The notes below the pieces were generated by a model, which was not told where the DNA came from, searched no databases, and saw nothing but the letters and a program-made list of their open reading frames with translations. The position numbers were made by a program, and so were the translations under genes. This document shows positions 16,525 through 24,389 of a stretch of 64,000 nt of DNA, one piece after another (the stretch's first letter is position 1; every line of letters starts with the position of its first letter). Origin of the DNA: Leisingera aquaemixtae. GTDB lineage: Bacteria > Pseudomonadota > Alphaproteobacteria > Rhodobacterales > Rhodobacteraceae. Location of the stretch: contig NZ_JAHVJQ010000009.1 of assembly GCF_019801145.1 (NCBI RefSeq), positions 1 to 64,000 on the forward strand. Direction: 5' to 3'.

Positions 16525-16963
16525 GCCAATCAGCAGCCTGACAGGCGTTCTCCACCACAACGAATTCCCGCAAATATGCATGGAGTTCAGCAAAATGCCT
16601 GCGTTGGACCGCTCGAGTTTCTCCCTCTCGAGGTGCATTTGCCCCGGTGCTGGTTCTGAACACCTGATTTTGGCATGCCTCAAGGCCTGCATGAGGCTGT
16701 TGCAAACTTCTGTTTCCGTGTTCATCGGGATCCCCGCACACAAAATACGCAGTGTGCCACTATTGCGGCAGCATGCAGGGAAGGGGCGCATTGTCCGCTT
16801 AGCGTCAGTTCGTGCCTGGCGCAGCGCAAGGCGAGTTCGTCGCGAATCGCGCTCGTAGTGCGCCACTAGGGGAAAGTAGTGGGGAACGGTATCGCACAGG
16901 TTGCCTTGTCTAGAAATTCTGTCCAGATTGGTCGCGTGAGGCCAATTCTTGAGTAAGAAAGCG
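16525..16963. other. Gene-free stretch at the boundary of the island
   Basis: No frame here shows a family signature. A CCACTA...TAGTGG inverted repeat (CCACT at 16861-16865, loop AGGGGAAAGT, AGTGG at 16876-16880) lies upstream of the resolvase stub and could be part of an old transposon end or resolution site, but that is not demonstrated. Confidence 0.4.
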
Positions 16964-17107
16964 ATGTCCGAATCCGAAAATGCGCCGGTTCGCAAGATCG
17001 GGTACGCCCGTGTCTCGACAGCAGACCAAGACCCGGGCATGCAGACCCAAGCGCTCAAGGACTACGGCGAGACGTTCTCGGCATATTGGTTCGGACCATC
17101 CAACTAG
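16964..17107 (+). pseudogene. N-terminal stub of a small serine resolvase
   Basis: The frame begins MSESENAPVRKIGYARVSTA and continues DQDPGMQTQALKDYG. This is the start of the resolvase/invertase catalytic domain, with the active serine in YARVSTADQD. The frame runs into the left end of an IS5-family element at 17104 and stops after 47 codons. No continuation is visible on the far side. It is therefore a resolvase gene broken by an insertion and probably a further deletion. Confidence 0.75.
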
Positions 17108-17574
17108 GGTCAGGACCCATTGATTTCAGGCTTTCAGCATGATTCACAGGCCGAAAATCGAGCGGTGACATGTCTAATCTCTTCTGGCTGACCGACGCGC
17201 AGATGGCCCGTTTGGAACCCTTTTTCCCGAAATCCCACGGCAAGCCGCGCGTTGATGGCCGGCGCGTCCTGAGTGGAATTATCTTTATCAATCGCAACGG
17301 CTTGCGGTGGCGGGATGCGCCCAAAGAGTACGGCCCGCACAAGACCCTGTACAATCGCTGGAAGCGGTGGAGCGATAAAGGGGTCTTTGCGCGGATCATG
17401 GCAGCCAGCGCGCTGACCACGGACCGAAGCATGTACCCGAAAGACCTCAACCGAAAGCCGCAGCAAAAAGCAGGAAGGGCTAGAATAGAACCGGCGGAAC
17501 CGCTTTGGCGGATCAATTTGCCTGCCTAAAACCGCTTGACTGGGACGGCCTCGTTACCGAAGTCCTGACCCTAG
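17104..17574 (+). mobile_element. Internally deleted IS5-family element with intact ends
   Basis: The ends are perfect 13-bp inverted repeats, CTAGGGTCAGGAC at 17104-17116 and its complement at 17562-17574. The outer CTAG (or TA) may be target duplication. The total is about 470 bp, roughly half of a normal IS5/IS427-type element. It contains only the N-terminal part of a transposase. Such shortened copies can be mobilised in trans by an intact relative. Confidence 0.75.
17170..17529 (+). pseudogene. Truncated IS5-family transposase
   Basis: A 119-codon frame starting MSNLFWLTDAQMARLEPFFP and continuing VDGRRVLSGIIFINRNGLRW and RDAPKEYGPHKTLYNRWKRW, the canonical N-terminal domain of IS5/IS427 transposases. 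After about residue 80 the sequence no longer matches, and the catalytic DDE core is missing. The protein cannot transpose the element by itself. Confidence 0.75.
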
Positions 17575-17929
17575 GGAAGCGCGATCTGTCCGCTTGGTCG
17601 CTAACAGTGTCAATGAGATTGAGAAGGTTGACCTAAGAGGTGCGGGTTTCTTTCCATATGTTTACGCATCAGCGCGTTTCGATCATGTGTTCTCCAAACT
17701 CGACGAGATGAATTGCCGGTAGTGCCACCGAGCCTTATAGGCGCGGGCGCGTGGGAAGCGGCTAACTAGAGTCTGAAAAGGGAGCGCTCGCCGACGCATC
17801 GCAAGCGCAATGAGGAGCGAGTTTTTCCCACACCTAGTCACCTATTTAATAAGGCACTTGTTCGGTAAAGGCCAAATCCTGCTCCCGCAACCAACGTTTC
17901 CGGCCAAGCCCTCGCCACCAGCGGGGGAT
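17575..17929. other. Gene-free stretch between two mobile-element remnants
   Basis: No coding signature or RNA gene is visible. The segment is flanked by the IS5 right end and the IS3 remnant and is probably decayed accessory DNA. Confidence 0.4.
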
Positions 17930-18233
17930 TTTTCGATTCAGGCTGGCCGTGGGAGAACGGATACGGCGAAAGCCTCAACGCCCGGTTCTGCCCCTCTCGG
18001 CAGCATGCTTTGCATGCGCCTGCCGGGCAATGGATGAACTGCTCAACGGTGAATTCTTCTACAGCCTGCACGAGGCTCAGATCCTGATCGAACAATGGAT
18101 GAAGCACTGCAACACAAAGAGATAACGCAGCGCCTTGCGCTATCGCCCGCCAGCTCCGGAAACAGTCGTCCTGAAGGACCAGAGGCCGGTCATACTCTGC
18201 CAATCAAACCGGACCACTCAGGTGGGGCTGATC
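17930..18233 (+). pseudogene. IS3-family transposase remnant (ORFB C-terminus and right end)
   Basis: Plus-strand frames read GWPWENGYGESLNARF and, after a frameshift, DELLNGEFFYSLHEAQILIE, then QWMKHCNTKR, a stop, and ALRYRPPAPE. This is the conserved C-terminus of IS3-family ORFB, including the catalytic glutamate region ENGYGE. A 45-nt foreign hairpin repeat interrupts it at 17992-18036. The DNA ends with GGACCACTCAGGTGGGGCTG before 18233, resembling an IS3-type terminal repeat. The upstream two thirds of the element are gone. Confidence 0.7.
17992..18036 (+). repeat. 45-nt insertable hairpin repeat, copy A
   Basis: Begins CCCTCTCGG, contains GCATGC-TTT-GCATGC and ends CCTGCCGGGCAATGGAT. 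It interrupts an IS3 transposase frame between NARF and DELLNGE. A second copy lies on the minus strand at 46250-46294 inside a different IS3 transposase. 34 of 45 positions agree, and the differences inside the stem are compensatory. Confidence 0.65.
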
Positions 18234-18280
18234 ACATGGTTTATTGAGAAACAAAGTGGAGTAATGTCCTCAATCATGCT

Positions 18281-18296
18281 ACACTCTTTATAGTGT
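18281..18296. promoter_or_regulatory. Short inverted repeat upstream of the peptide gene
   Basis: ACACT and AGTGT flank CTTTAT. TATAGT at 18289-18294 within it could be a -10 box about 25 nt before the peptide start. No convincing -35 hexamer is visible. The IS3 remnant ends about 50 nt upstream, so a new or hybrid promoter is possible. Confidence 0.3.
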
Positions 18297-18318
18297 GATT
18301 TTATGAGTGAGGGGACCC

Positions 18319-18573
18319 ATGACAATTGATCGTGAAGGCAGAGCCTCAGAAGTCGAAGAGAGCCTCGATGATGCGGAACGCAGAGAAGTGCTTGCTTCTC
18401 TTGCCAAGTACACTGCGACCGTAGCCGGGGCATCCACTGTTGTTCTGTCGGCATCTGCATCGGTTTCTCAAGCCAGTGTGAGCGGCTCAGGCGGCAGGCC
18501 AAGACCGCCACGGCCGCCAAGACCTCCGAGGCCCCAGAGGCCGCCGAGACCGCCGAGGCCCAGGAGACCATAG
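18319..18573 (+). CDS. Candidate RiPP precursor with Arg/Pro-rich core
   Basis: An 84-residue peptide. Residues 1-35 are acidic and charged (EVEESLDDAERREVLASLAK). They are followed by a small, weakly hydrophobic stretch YTATVAGASTVVLSASAS, then VSQASVSGSGG and a 25-residue tail built from RPP units with one RPQ and a final RPRRP. RR followed by VL and the hydrophobic stretch also resembles a Tat signal. The GG just before the array resembles a leader-cleavage site. The ATG at 18319 has GAGGGG directly upstream; an in-frame GTG at 18307 is less likely. A hairpin terminator separates it from a PqqD-HprK fusion gene. The tail resembles animal proline-rich antimicrobial peptides, but function is unproven. 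Confidence 0.7.
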   Translation: MTIDREGRASEVEESLDDAERREVLASLAKYTATVAGASTVVLSASASVSQASVSGSGGRPRPPRPPRPPRPQRPPRPPRPRRP

Positions 18574-18591
18574 AGGTGGCTATGGTGATGA

Positions 18592-18633
18592 TTGGCAAAG
18601 CCCGCCACGCGCAGAGGGCTTAGCAATTTTTTT
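18592..18633 (+). terminator. Hairpin with T tract between precursor and modification genes
   Basis: AAGCCC at 18598-18603 pairs with GGGCTT at 18616-18621, with flanking TTG/CAA pairs, followed by seven T residues at 18627-18633. The position allows abundant precursor transcript with reduced read-through into the downstream enzyme genes, a common layout in peptide clusters. Confidence 0.6.
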
Positions 18634-18641
18634 CAGAGCAT

Positions 18642-19880
18642 GTGACGCAGTTGATCGATACCCGCGACGTCAAGAGTGTGCAAAATCTTGACCGAGACCT
18701 GAAGATGCTGCGAAGTCCGGCGCGCTTGGTTGAGAGCGCCGGATTGGGGCGCAGGTTCGTATTATTCGCACCTGCGTCCGGGGCAATTGTCCTTACAGAC
18801 CGGTTGGGGATCGAGCTCCTATCTGGGGTTGTGGCTTGCGAGGATGCGAAGACAATAGCATCCCGGCTTTCAAACATGTCTGCGGCGTCAGAGCCATTCG
18901 GTAGCCAGGAGGCATCTGAAATCGCATCAGCAATCTTGGCCAGCTGGAGAGATGCCGGGCTGTTTGCGAAAGAACAATTGCCCTTTCCTGACGCCGTGAC
19001 CGACCATGGCGGCGAGGCGCTCAATAAACGGGGGTATGTCTCGGAATTCGGACGGCTCCTGATTGAGAGCGACGATCTGAGGCTCGCCGAACAGTTGGAT
19101 GAAATACTTGGGCAGTACGCATGTGAAGATATTGGTGCCGGGCAGGAATGGGCTAAGGCCGGGCGGGAATGGGTTAAGGCACGGTGCGTGTACTGCGAAG
19201 GCGGCGGACGGGGTGTTTTTCTGGGAGATACGCCGCTCTGGGGACGATCAACACGGGATGAGGCGCGGTATTTTCTGATCCGGGAAGCTGCTGAGACGTT
19301 ATGCGGAGACGGTCAGGTGGGCGCTGTCCTGCATGGGGCGGCGGTGCTTGGCAGCTCCGGTGCATTGCTTATTGTTGGGGACAGCGGCCGCGGCAAGTCG
19401 ACACTCGCACAAGGGCTGGTCGAAGCCGGGTGCGGTTTCCTTGCCGACGATCACTTGCCTTTGCATTTGGATGGCCGCCACTTGCTTGCCTTTCCTGCCG
19501 GCAGTGCCGTCAAGCATGGCGCGCGCGAGTTGAGCGAGGTCAGAAGGCTGGCCGTCCGCCACGGCAAGCTCGCGAGTTCTCGAAACAGAGTGAACTATCT
19601 TACTCTTCCCCCCGCTGCAGCTGTTGGAGCACGCGTTCCCATAAAAGCGATTGTGCTGCCCGAGTTCAGAGCGGGAAGCGATCTCGCAGTCGAAAAGATA
19701 GACCCGGAACAGGCCTTCACTGACTGCGTTGTCACTGGCGCCAGGCCATCGCGGAGAAACACGCAAATCACCCCCTTGGCCGTAATGTGTGATACCTTTC
19801 CCGCATACCGGCTCATCTTTGGAGAGTCTCAGCAGTCCGTTTCGGCCTGCTTGGACTTGCTGAGCTCTTGCAACTCTTAG
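18642..19880 (+). CDS. PqqD-like domain fused to HprK-related kinase
   Basis: A 412-residue fusion. Residues about 20-110 resemble a PqqD/RiPP-recognition domain (GAIVLTDRLGIELLSGVVAC, then EIASAILASWRDAGLF). Residues about 225-410 resemble HPr kinase-type ATPases: HGAAVLGSSGALLIVGDSGR at 231-250 leads into P-loop GDSGRGKST (246-254), with ADD at 268-270. HprK relatives in lasso-peptide clusters phosphorylate the precursor peptide, and PqqD domains bind leaders, so this protein could recognise and phosphorylate the upstream peptide. The start is a GTG at 18642 with a weak site; ATG at 18705 is an alternative. A 21-nt tandem duplication at 19140-19181 encodes AGQEWAK-AGREWVK. Confidence 0.75.
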   Translation: MTQLIDTRDVKSVQNLDRDLKMLRSPARLVESAGLGRRFVLFAPASGAIVLTDRLGIELLSGVVACEDAKTIASRLSNMSAASEPFGSQEASEIASAILASWRDAGLFAKEQLPFPDAVTDHGGEALNKRGYVSEFGRLLIESDDLRLAEQLDEILGQYACEDIGAGQEWAKAGREWVKARCVYCEGGGRGVFLGDTPLWGRSTRDEARYFLIREAAETLCGDGQVGAVLHGAAVLGSSGALLIVGDSGRGKSTLAQGLVEAGCGFLADDHLPLHLDGRHLLAFPAGSAVKHGARELSEVRRLAVRHGKLASSRNRVNYLTLPPAAAVGARVPIKAIVLPEFRAGSDLAVEKIDPEQAFTDCVVTGARPSRRNTQITPLAVMCDTFPAYRLIFGESQQSVSACLDLLSSCNS

Positions 19881-19900
19881 AAGAATGCCCATCGGCGCCG

Positions 19901-20986
19901 ATGCGCGCGCTGCTTGGGCTTGTGGCAACGGCAATCTCTGCAGAGCCCCCGCGTGGGTTGGCGGAAATGCTTGCGGAAACCAGTCCGGAAGACCTCGCTC
20001 GGGTGGCCCAGCTGAACCAGGTCCACACTATGATCGCTCCGGTGCTGAAGGCGCATCCGGAAGCTGCCGGCGCCTTGCCGCGGGACCTGTTAATTTTCTT
20101 TGAGACGATGCATCGGGCGAATAACGCGCGTCTGGCATCTGGCATCGCCCAATTGACTGAAATTGGCCTTGCGTTAAGAGAAATTGAGGTTCCTGCTGTC
20201 GTCCTTAAGGGCGGGGCTGACATGCTGGATGCATTGCACGAAGATCAGTCAATCCGCTTTGTAGGTGATCTGGATATTCTTGTGCCCATCAGCCGCGCTT
20301 TGGAGGTCGAAAAGTGCCTATACGACATTGGGGCGACGGCACCTTTTGAGCGTCTGGGTACGAAACCAGAGCTTAACTGGAGAGGGCGGCGGATCCCGGA
20401 GCATCACCTGCCAAAACTCACACGTTCGGACTGGCACTTTCCGGTCGAGCTGCACACAAGAACCGGCCCCGGCCTGACAGATCGCATGCTGGCCGCCGAG
20501 AGCGTGATTTCCCGGCGAGTTCCTGCCAGGGTTCCCGGGCTCTCTTATCCAAACTGGGAGGATCGTGCCTGCCACCTTGTGGTCCATGCAGGCCGTCACT
20601 CAGGGCAGGTCTCTTTGCGTGCATGGGTTGATTGGGTGGCTATGCGGAAGCACTGCGCCTTGTCTGAGGTGCGGTCGCGTTTAGAAGCCCATGACCTTCA
20701 TGAAGCCTATGCCGAGTTTGAGCATCTGGCTGACTTCTTGGAGAATGCTTTGGTGATCTCAAATAACTCCTCTGAGAAATATTCCTTCGTAAGCTCTGCG
20801 TTGAAAGTCCTGTGCGCAGAAAGCAGACCCAGCTATTTCGATTTGCTGCGGCAGGTTTTCCGCCGGGCAAGAATGCTTGCCGAGTCGAAAGATTACCGCA
20901 GATACATTGCAAGAAATTTGCTCGATCCAAGGTGGTGGGCTCGCGTTTGGTCTTCGCATATTGGGTCAAGATGGCGTTCCCACTAA
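19901..20986 (+). CDS. NTP_transf_5-type nucleotidyltransferase
   Basis: A 361-residue protein of the PF14907 nucleotidyltransferase family. The core motif is VVLKGGADMLDAL followed by RFVGDLDILVP, where the D-x-D pair should bind metal-NTP. Similar proteins accompany HprK-type kinases and PqqD-like proteins in lasso-peptide and other peptide clusters, where their exact reaction is little known. ATG 19901 lies 20 nt after the kinase stop. A TTG at 19868 in the same frame would overlap the kinase gene by 13 nt. The two are clearly one operon. Its role in modifying the Arg/Pro peptide is inference. Confidence 0.75.
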   Translation: MRALLGLVATAISAEPPRGLAEMLAETSPEDLARVAQLNQVHTMIAPVLKAHPEAAGALPRDLLIFFETMHRANNARLASGIAQLTEIGLALREIEVPAVVLKGGADMLDALHEDQSIRFVGDLDILVPISRALEVEKCLYDIGATAPFERLGTKPELNWRGRRIPEHHLPKLTRSDWHFPVELHTRTGPGLTDRMLAAESVISRRVPARVPGLSYPNWEDRACHLVVHAGRHSGQVSLRAWVDWVAMRKHCALSEVRSRLEAHDLHEAYAEFEHLADFLENALVISNNSSEKYSFVSSALKVLCAESRPSYFDLLRQVFRRARMLAESKDYRRYIARNLLDPRWWARVWSSHIGSRWRSH

Positions 20987-21134
20987 CCGCGCCGGGTTGA
21001 TGCGCGGCCGGGATCAGAGTTTGATTTTGTTCCAATGGCGTTTGAAGGCGCCCAATTGGCGCCCTAGGTGCCACATTCCTGGCGCTCTGTGCTCCGGTGC
21101 CTAGGCCGGATGGAGGAAGATTCTTCCGCAGGCC

Positions 21135-22214
21135 TCATAACCCGATTTGAAGCAGCCTCCAGCGGCGGTCGAGATCACGCTTTTCCTCACCGCTGCGGGG
21201 GTTGACGAAATAGAGCCTGCTGCGGAGTTCCTGCGGCATGGCAATCGCGGGGAGATCATATTTGGAACCGCTGATCGTTTGGTGTGATGACGGAACACTG
21301 TTTGTGGCGTTGGTGTAGACGGTCGCCTGGGCCATCATGTCAGGCCGCAGCACGTAATCGATAAGCCGGTTAGCAGCGGCGGTATCTCCGGCATCGCTGG
21401 GGATGACAAACAGGTCGGCCCAAAGATTGGCGCCTTCTTTGGGGATGACGTAGTGGTACCTGTCGCTATCCTCTTCCAACAGCGGCGCCAGCCCGTCAGT
21501 GCTCCAGGTAATTGCAAGGCAGATTTCTTCGTCCAGCAGCGCATCATACTGATCAGAATCGAATGAGCGGACATAGGGTGCGATCGAAGACAGGACGCCG
21601 AACGCGGCCTCCAGATCCTGCGCTGAGTGTGATTGCGGGTCCAGCCCAAGGTAGGCAAGCGCTGCCGCCACAACTTCCTCTACCGAATTTACAATCGTGA
21701 TGCCGCAATCTGCGAGCTCGCGGGCATTGGCGGGATCAAACACCAGCGCCCAGCTGTCAAGCGGTGCATCCGGCAGGCGTTCCAGAACCGCGCTCCGGTC
21801 GAACACGATCCCCGTCGTGCCCCAGAGGTAAGGCACGGCGTACCCCTTGGCTTGCGGAGCGGATGCCAGAAACATCTCCATAAGCTCGTCGTCAATAGCG
21901 GCGGCGTTCGGAATACTGGCCAGGCTGATTTCCTGGAGCGCTCCGGCCTCAACCAAACGGCCGACAGTTTCCGAGGCTGCCACCGCCAGGTCGTAACCGG
22001 TGCCGCGGGCAATCAGGCGCGCCTCTGCCTCGTCGGCTTCGCCATAAGTGTCCAGAATGATCCTGGTGCCTGTGGCTTCCTGAAAACTCTCGACGGTCTC
22101 AGGGGCGATGTAGCCGCTCCAGTTGTAGAGCCAGACGTCCTCTGGGTCTGCTGCGGCCGGGGCTGTCATTGCGGCGGCGGCCAAAGCCGCGGCAAAGCGA
22201 GTCATCAGGCGCAT
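21135..22214 (-). CDS. PotD/PotF-like periplasmic binding protein (orphan, with kinase)
   Basis: A 359-residue secreted binding protein. The signal peptide MRLMTRFAAALAAAAMTAPA is followed by DVWLYNWSGYIAPETVESFQ, the first domain of spermidine/putrescine-type binding proteins. There is no permease or ATPase gene beside it. Its start overlaps the 3' end of the hybrid kinase gene by 10 nt, so the two are translated together. This suggests a sensory binding protein that delivers ligand information to the kinase rather than to a transporter. The start at 22214 is chosen for its signal peptide; the longer frame to 22412 lies inside the kinase gene. Confidence 0.82.
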   Translation of the reverse strand: MRLMTRFAAALAAAAMTAPAAADPEDVWLYNWSGYIAPETVESFQEATGTRIILDTYGEADEAEARLIARGTGYDLAVAASETVGRLVEAGALQEISLASIPNAAAIDDELMEMFLASAPQAKGYAVPYLWGTTGIVFDRSAVLERLPDAPLDSWALVFDPANARELADCGITIVNSVEEVVAAALAYLGLDPQSHSAQDLEAAFGVLSSIAPYVRSFDSDQYDALLDEEICLAITWSTDGLAPLLEEDSDRYHYVIPKEGANLWADLFVIPSDAGDTAAANRLIDYVLRPDMMAQATVYTNATNSVPSSHQTISGSKYDLPAIAMPQELRSRLYFVNPRSGEEKRDLDRRWRLLQIGL

Positions 22215-24058
22215 TTTGTGTCCTCTTGATTGGCGGTTCCAGCTGCTTCTGGCCAGAGCCGAGTCAGAGCGGCGGCGAGCGCCGCTTTGTTGACAGGTTT
22301 TGCAAGGTAGTCGTTCATGCCCGCGGACAGGCCCTCGGAGCGTTGTTCGCTCATCGCGTTGGCGGACAGGCCAATGACCGGAACCGGCGGCAGGCTTTGC
22401 GCCTTCTCCCACTCCCTGATTGCCCGGGTGGCTCCCAAGCCGTCCAATTCAGGCATCCGGACATCCATGAGCACCACATCAGGTGCCCAGTTTTGCGTCA
22501 GCTCCACCGCTTCAAATCCGTTGCCTGCGGTGATGACGGTGCACCCCAGCTTTTCCAGCATTTTGCCCGCGACCATCTGGTTCACCCTGTTGTCGTCAAC
22601 GACCAGCACTTTCTTGTTGAACGAAGCGCTGACAAGAGCCTGCGCTGGAGCCTCCGCGGGAGGCGGGACATCCTCCACTGGAAATTGCAAAGTGAATTCC
22701 GCGCCTTCGCCCTCCGCGCTATGCAACGAGATCGTGCCGCCGATCGCCTTGGCGAGGTTCTTCACGATGGCAAGGCCGAGCCCGGTTCCGCCAAACCGCG
22801 TGGTGGTGGTGGCATCGGCCTGTGCGAATTGCTCGAATATCCGCTCCTGCGCTTCTGCAGGTATCCCGATTCCACTGTCCTTCACGGCAATCTGGATCAG
22901 CCGCGTCCCGTCCGGACCGGGCGCCAATTCCTGCAGCTTCACATCGACGGACCCGTTCTCGGTGAATTTCAACGCGTTGCTGATCAGGTTGACAACGATC
23001 TGACGGATCGCAGTGCTGTATCCCAGCACATGCCAGCTGCCTACCTGCGGGTCCGCGGTCAGTTTCAGGGCGATCCTGGCGCTTTGGGCGCGCGCGGAAA
23101 ACAGGTCTATGACCTCCAGGCATGTCGCGCGGACGTTGAACGCCTCAGCCTCCATTTCCAGCTTGCCTGCTTCAGCTTTGGACAAGTCCAGCACATCATT
23201 GATAATGCTCAGCAGGGAATTTCCGCTCACGATCATCATGCGGATCATGTGCCGCTGCTTGTCATCAAGCTGGGTGTCGTTCAGCAGTTCCGCCAGGCCC
23301 AGAACACCGTTCAGCGGGGTCCGGATTTCGTGGCTCATCGTCGCCAGGAAAACCGACTTGGCCTCGGATGCGGCCTCGGCTTTGCGTCGGCTTGCTTCAA
23401 TCTCTGCCTGTGCACTGATGATGAACCGTTCCATCGGCAGATGCACAAACCGGGCGGCGACGTAGACGCCAATAGCGCCGATGGCGACAGCCACCAGCGC
23501 ATAGAGCAGCTGGACTTTTGCTGCGATCCGGGCGGTCTGGGCCTCAGCCTCCTTGACCTTCATGAAGACTGGCAGCAACCGCCTGGACAGGTCCGAGGCC
23601 AATGCGGCGGCCTTAGTATCGGAGGCAGCTTCCCGGTCTTCCCCCGGATCAGTGAGAACCCCGGAAAGAAACAGGATGTCTTGCAGTTCGGACACGGGAT
23701 TGAGCGTTGGCTGGGACAGGATTTCCTGCGCTTGCGGCGAAAACGCTGCGAGCGCATCGGCACCGGAAAGCTCTGCCAGCGAGTCGGCTGCAGGCCTGGC
23801 GCTGCGGCGGATGCGCCCCCGCGCAATCAGCGCTCTCTGGCTGCCCGGGTCGTCTTTCAATTCATCAAAGGCCAGCGACAGTTCAGCAAGCGAAACCAGA
23901 AGCTGGTCCAGCACCCTGGTGTTTTCCACCCGCCGGGCCACGCTTCTCTGCCCGGACAGGGTGACGCAAAATGCGGCCACTGCGGCGGCCAGCAGGATCG
24001 CCAAGGCGATACCGCTGCGCAGCCGGAGGTATCGCCGGGTAATGCGCTGCTGTGTCAT
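22205..24058 (-). CDS. Hybrid sensor histidine kinase with receiver domain
   Basis: A 617-residue membrane kinase. A first membrane helix at about 15-33 (SGIALAILLAAAVAAFCVTL) and a second at about 187-205 bracket a periplasmic helical sensor of about 150 residues. Then come HisKA (FLATMSHEIRTPLNG, phospho-histidine in SHEIR), HATPase (DSGIGIPAEAQERIFEQFAQ, GGTGLGLAIVKNLAK) and a C-terminal receiver (VLVVDDNRVNQM, VVLMDVRMPELDG). No separate DNA-binding regulator is adjacent. The downstream binding protein overlaps it. It is divergent from the TRAP operon at 24390, a plausible target or partner through a shared ligand. Confidence 0.88.
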   Translation of the reverse strand: MTQQRITRRYLRLRSGIALAILLAAAVAAFCVTLSGQRSVARRVENTRVLDQLLVSLAELSLAFDELKDDPGSQRALIARGRIRRSARPAADSLAELSGADALAAFSPQAQEILSQPTLNPVSELQDILFLSGVLTDPGEDREAASDTKAAALASDLSRRLLPVFMKVKEAEAQTARIAAKVQLLYALVAVAIGAIGVYVAARFVHLPMERFIISAQAEIEASRRKAEAASEAKSVFLATMSHEIRTPLNGVLGLAELLNDTQLDDKQRHMIRMMIVSGNSLLSIINDVLDLSKAEAGKLEMEAEAFNVRATCLEVIDLFSARAQSARIALKLTADPQVGSWHVLGYSTAIRQIVVNLISNALKFTENGSVDVKLQELAPGPDGTRLIQIAVKDSGIGIPAEAQERIFEQFAQADATTTTRFGGTGLGLAIVKNLAKAIGGTISLHSAEGEGAEFTLQFPVEDVPPPAEAPAQALVSASFNKKVLVVDDNRVNQMVAGKMLEKLGCTVITAGNGFEAVELTQNWAPDVVLMDVRMPELDGLGATRAIREWEKAQSLPPVPVIGLSANAMSEQRSEGLSAGMNDYLAKPVNKAALAAALTRLWPEAAGTANQEDTKCA

Positions 24059-24389
24059 TTACACTCCGGTGCGTTAGGGGGCATGGCAGGGAAAGGCAGC
24101 CGTATTCCGCAAAGTAGAACCGGGTTTCCATTCTGAAAAGCAAGCGTTGAAAATCAATTAAAATGAAATTGATGGTTTGCCTGTCCCCGCTGCGGCCGTT
24201 TGCAGGCCCCTGTCAGAAAGTCGCGATTTGGATTGCAGCAAGCGATCCGAAGCTGAAACAAACAAATTGAAGCGTTGAGCAGATTCCGCTTTCCTGAAAA
24301 GCACTGATCCAAAAATCAGGGGATCAGACCCGGATTCTGGTAGCGAAGGTTTTTTGTGCACCGGTATCCTTGCTTCAGGAGGAGCCAAA
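24059..24389. promoter_or_regulatory. Divergent control region, kinase and TRAP operon
   Basis: This region separates the kinase gene from the TRAP operon. It contains the palindrome ATCAATT-N7-AATTGAT (24153-24173) and a CTGAT-N6-ATCAG repeat (24304-24319). Both could be regulator sites. No gene is visible. Confidence 0.4.

Noticed and set aside
16330-17058. 242-codon minus-strand frame covering the TetR 3' end and spacer
   Set aside because: It runs through a real gene and a resolvase stub on the other strand and shows no family motif.
18496-18570. The RPP array as a microsatellite or CRISPR-like DNA repeat
   Set aside because: Codons vary from unit to unit, there are no spacers, and the periodicity is at protein level only.
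18319-18573. Plain Tat-exported protein instead of a modified peptide
   Set aside because: Not fully excluded: RREVL plus a weak hydrophobic stretch resembles a Tat signal. The coupled PqqD-HprK and nucleotidyltransferase genes favour a modified peptide, so I kept that as the main reading.
22169-24136. 655-codon plus-strand frame opposite the hybrid kinase
   Set aside because: A shadow frame of unusual length, but the kinase motifs on the minus strand are complete and the plus frame has no domain.
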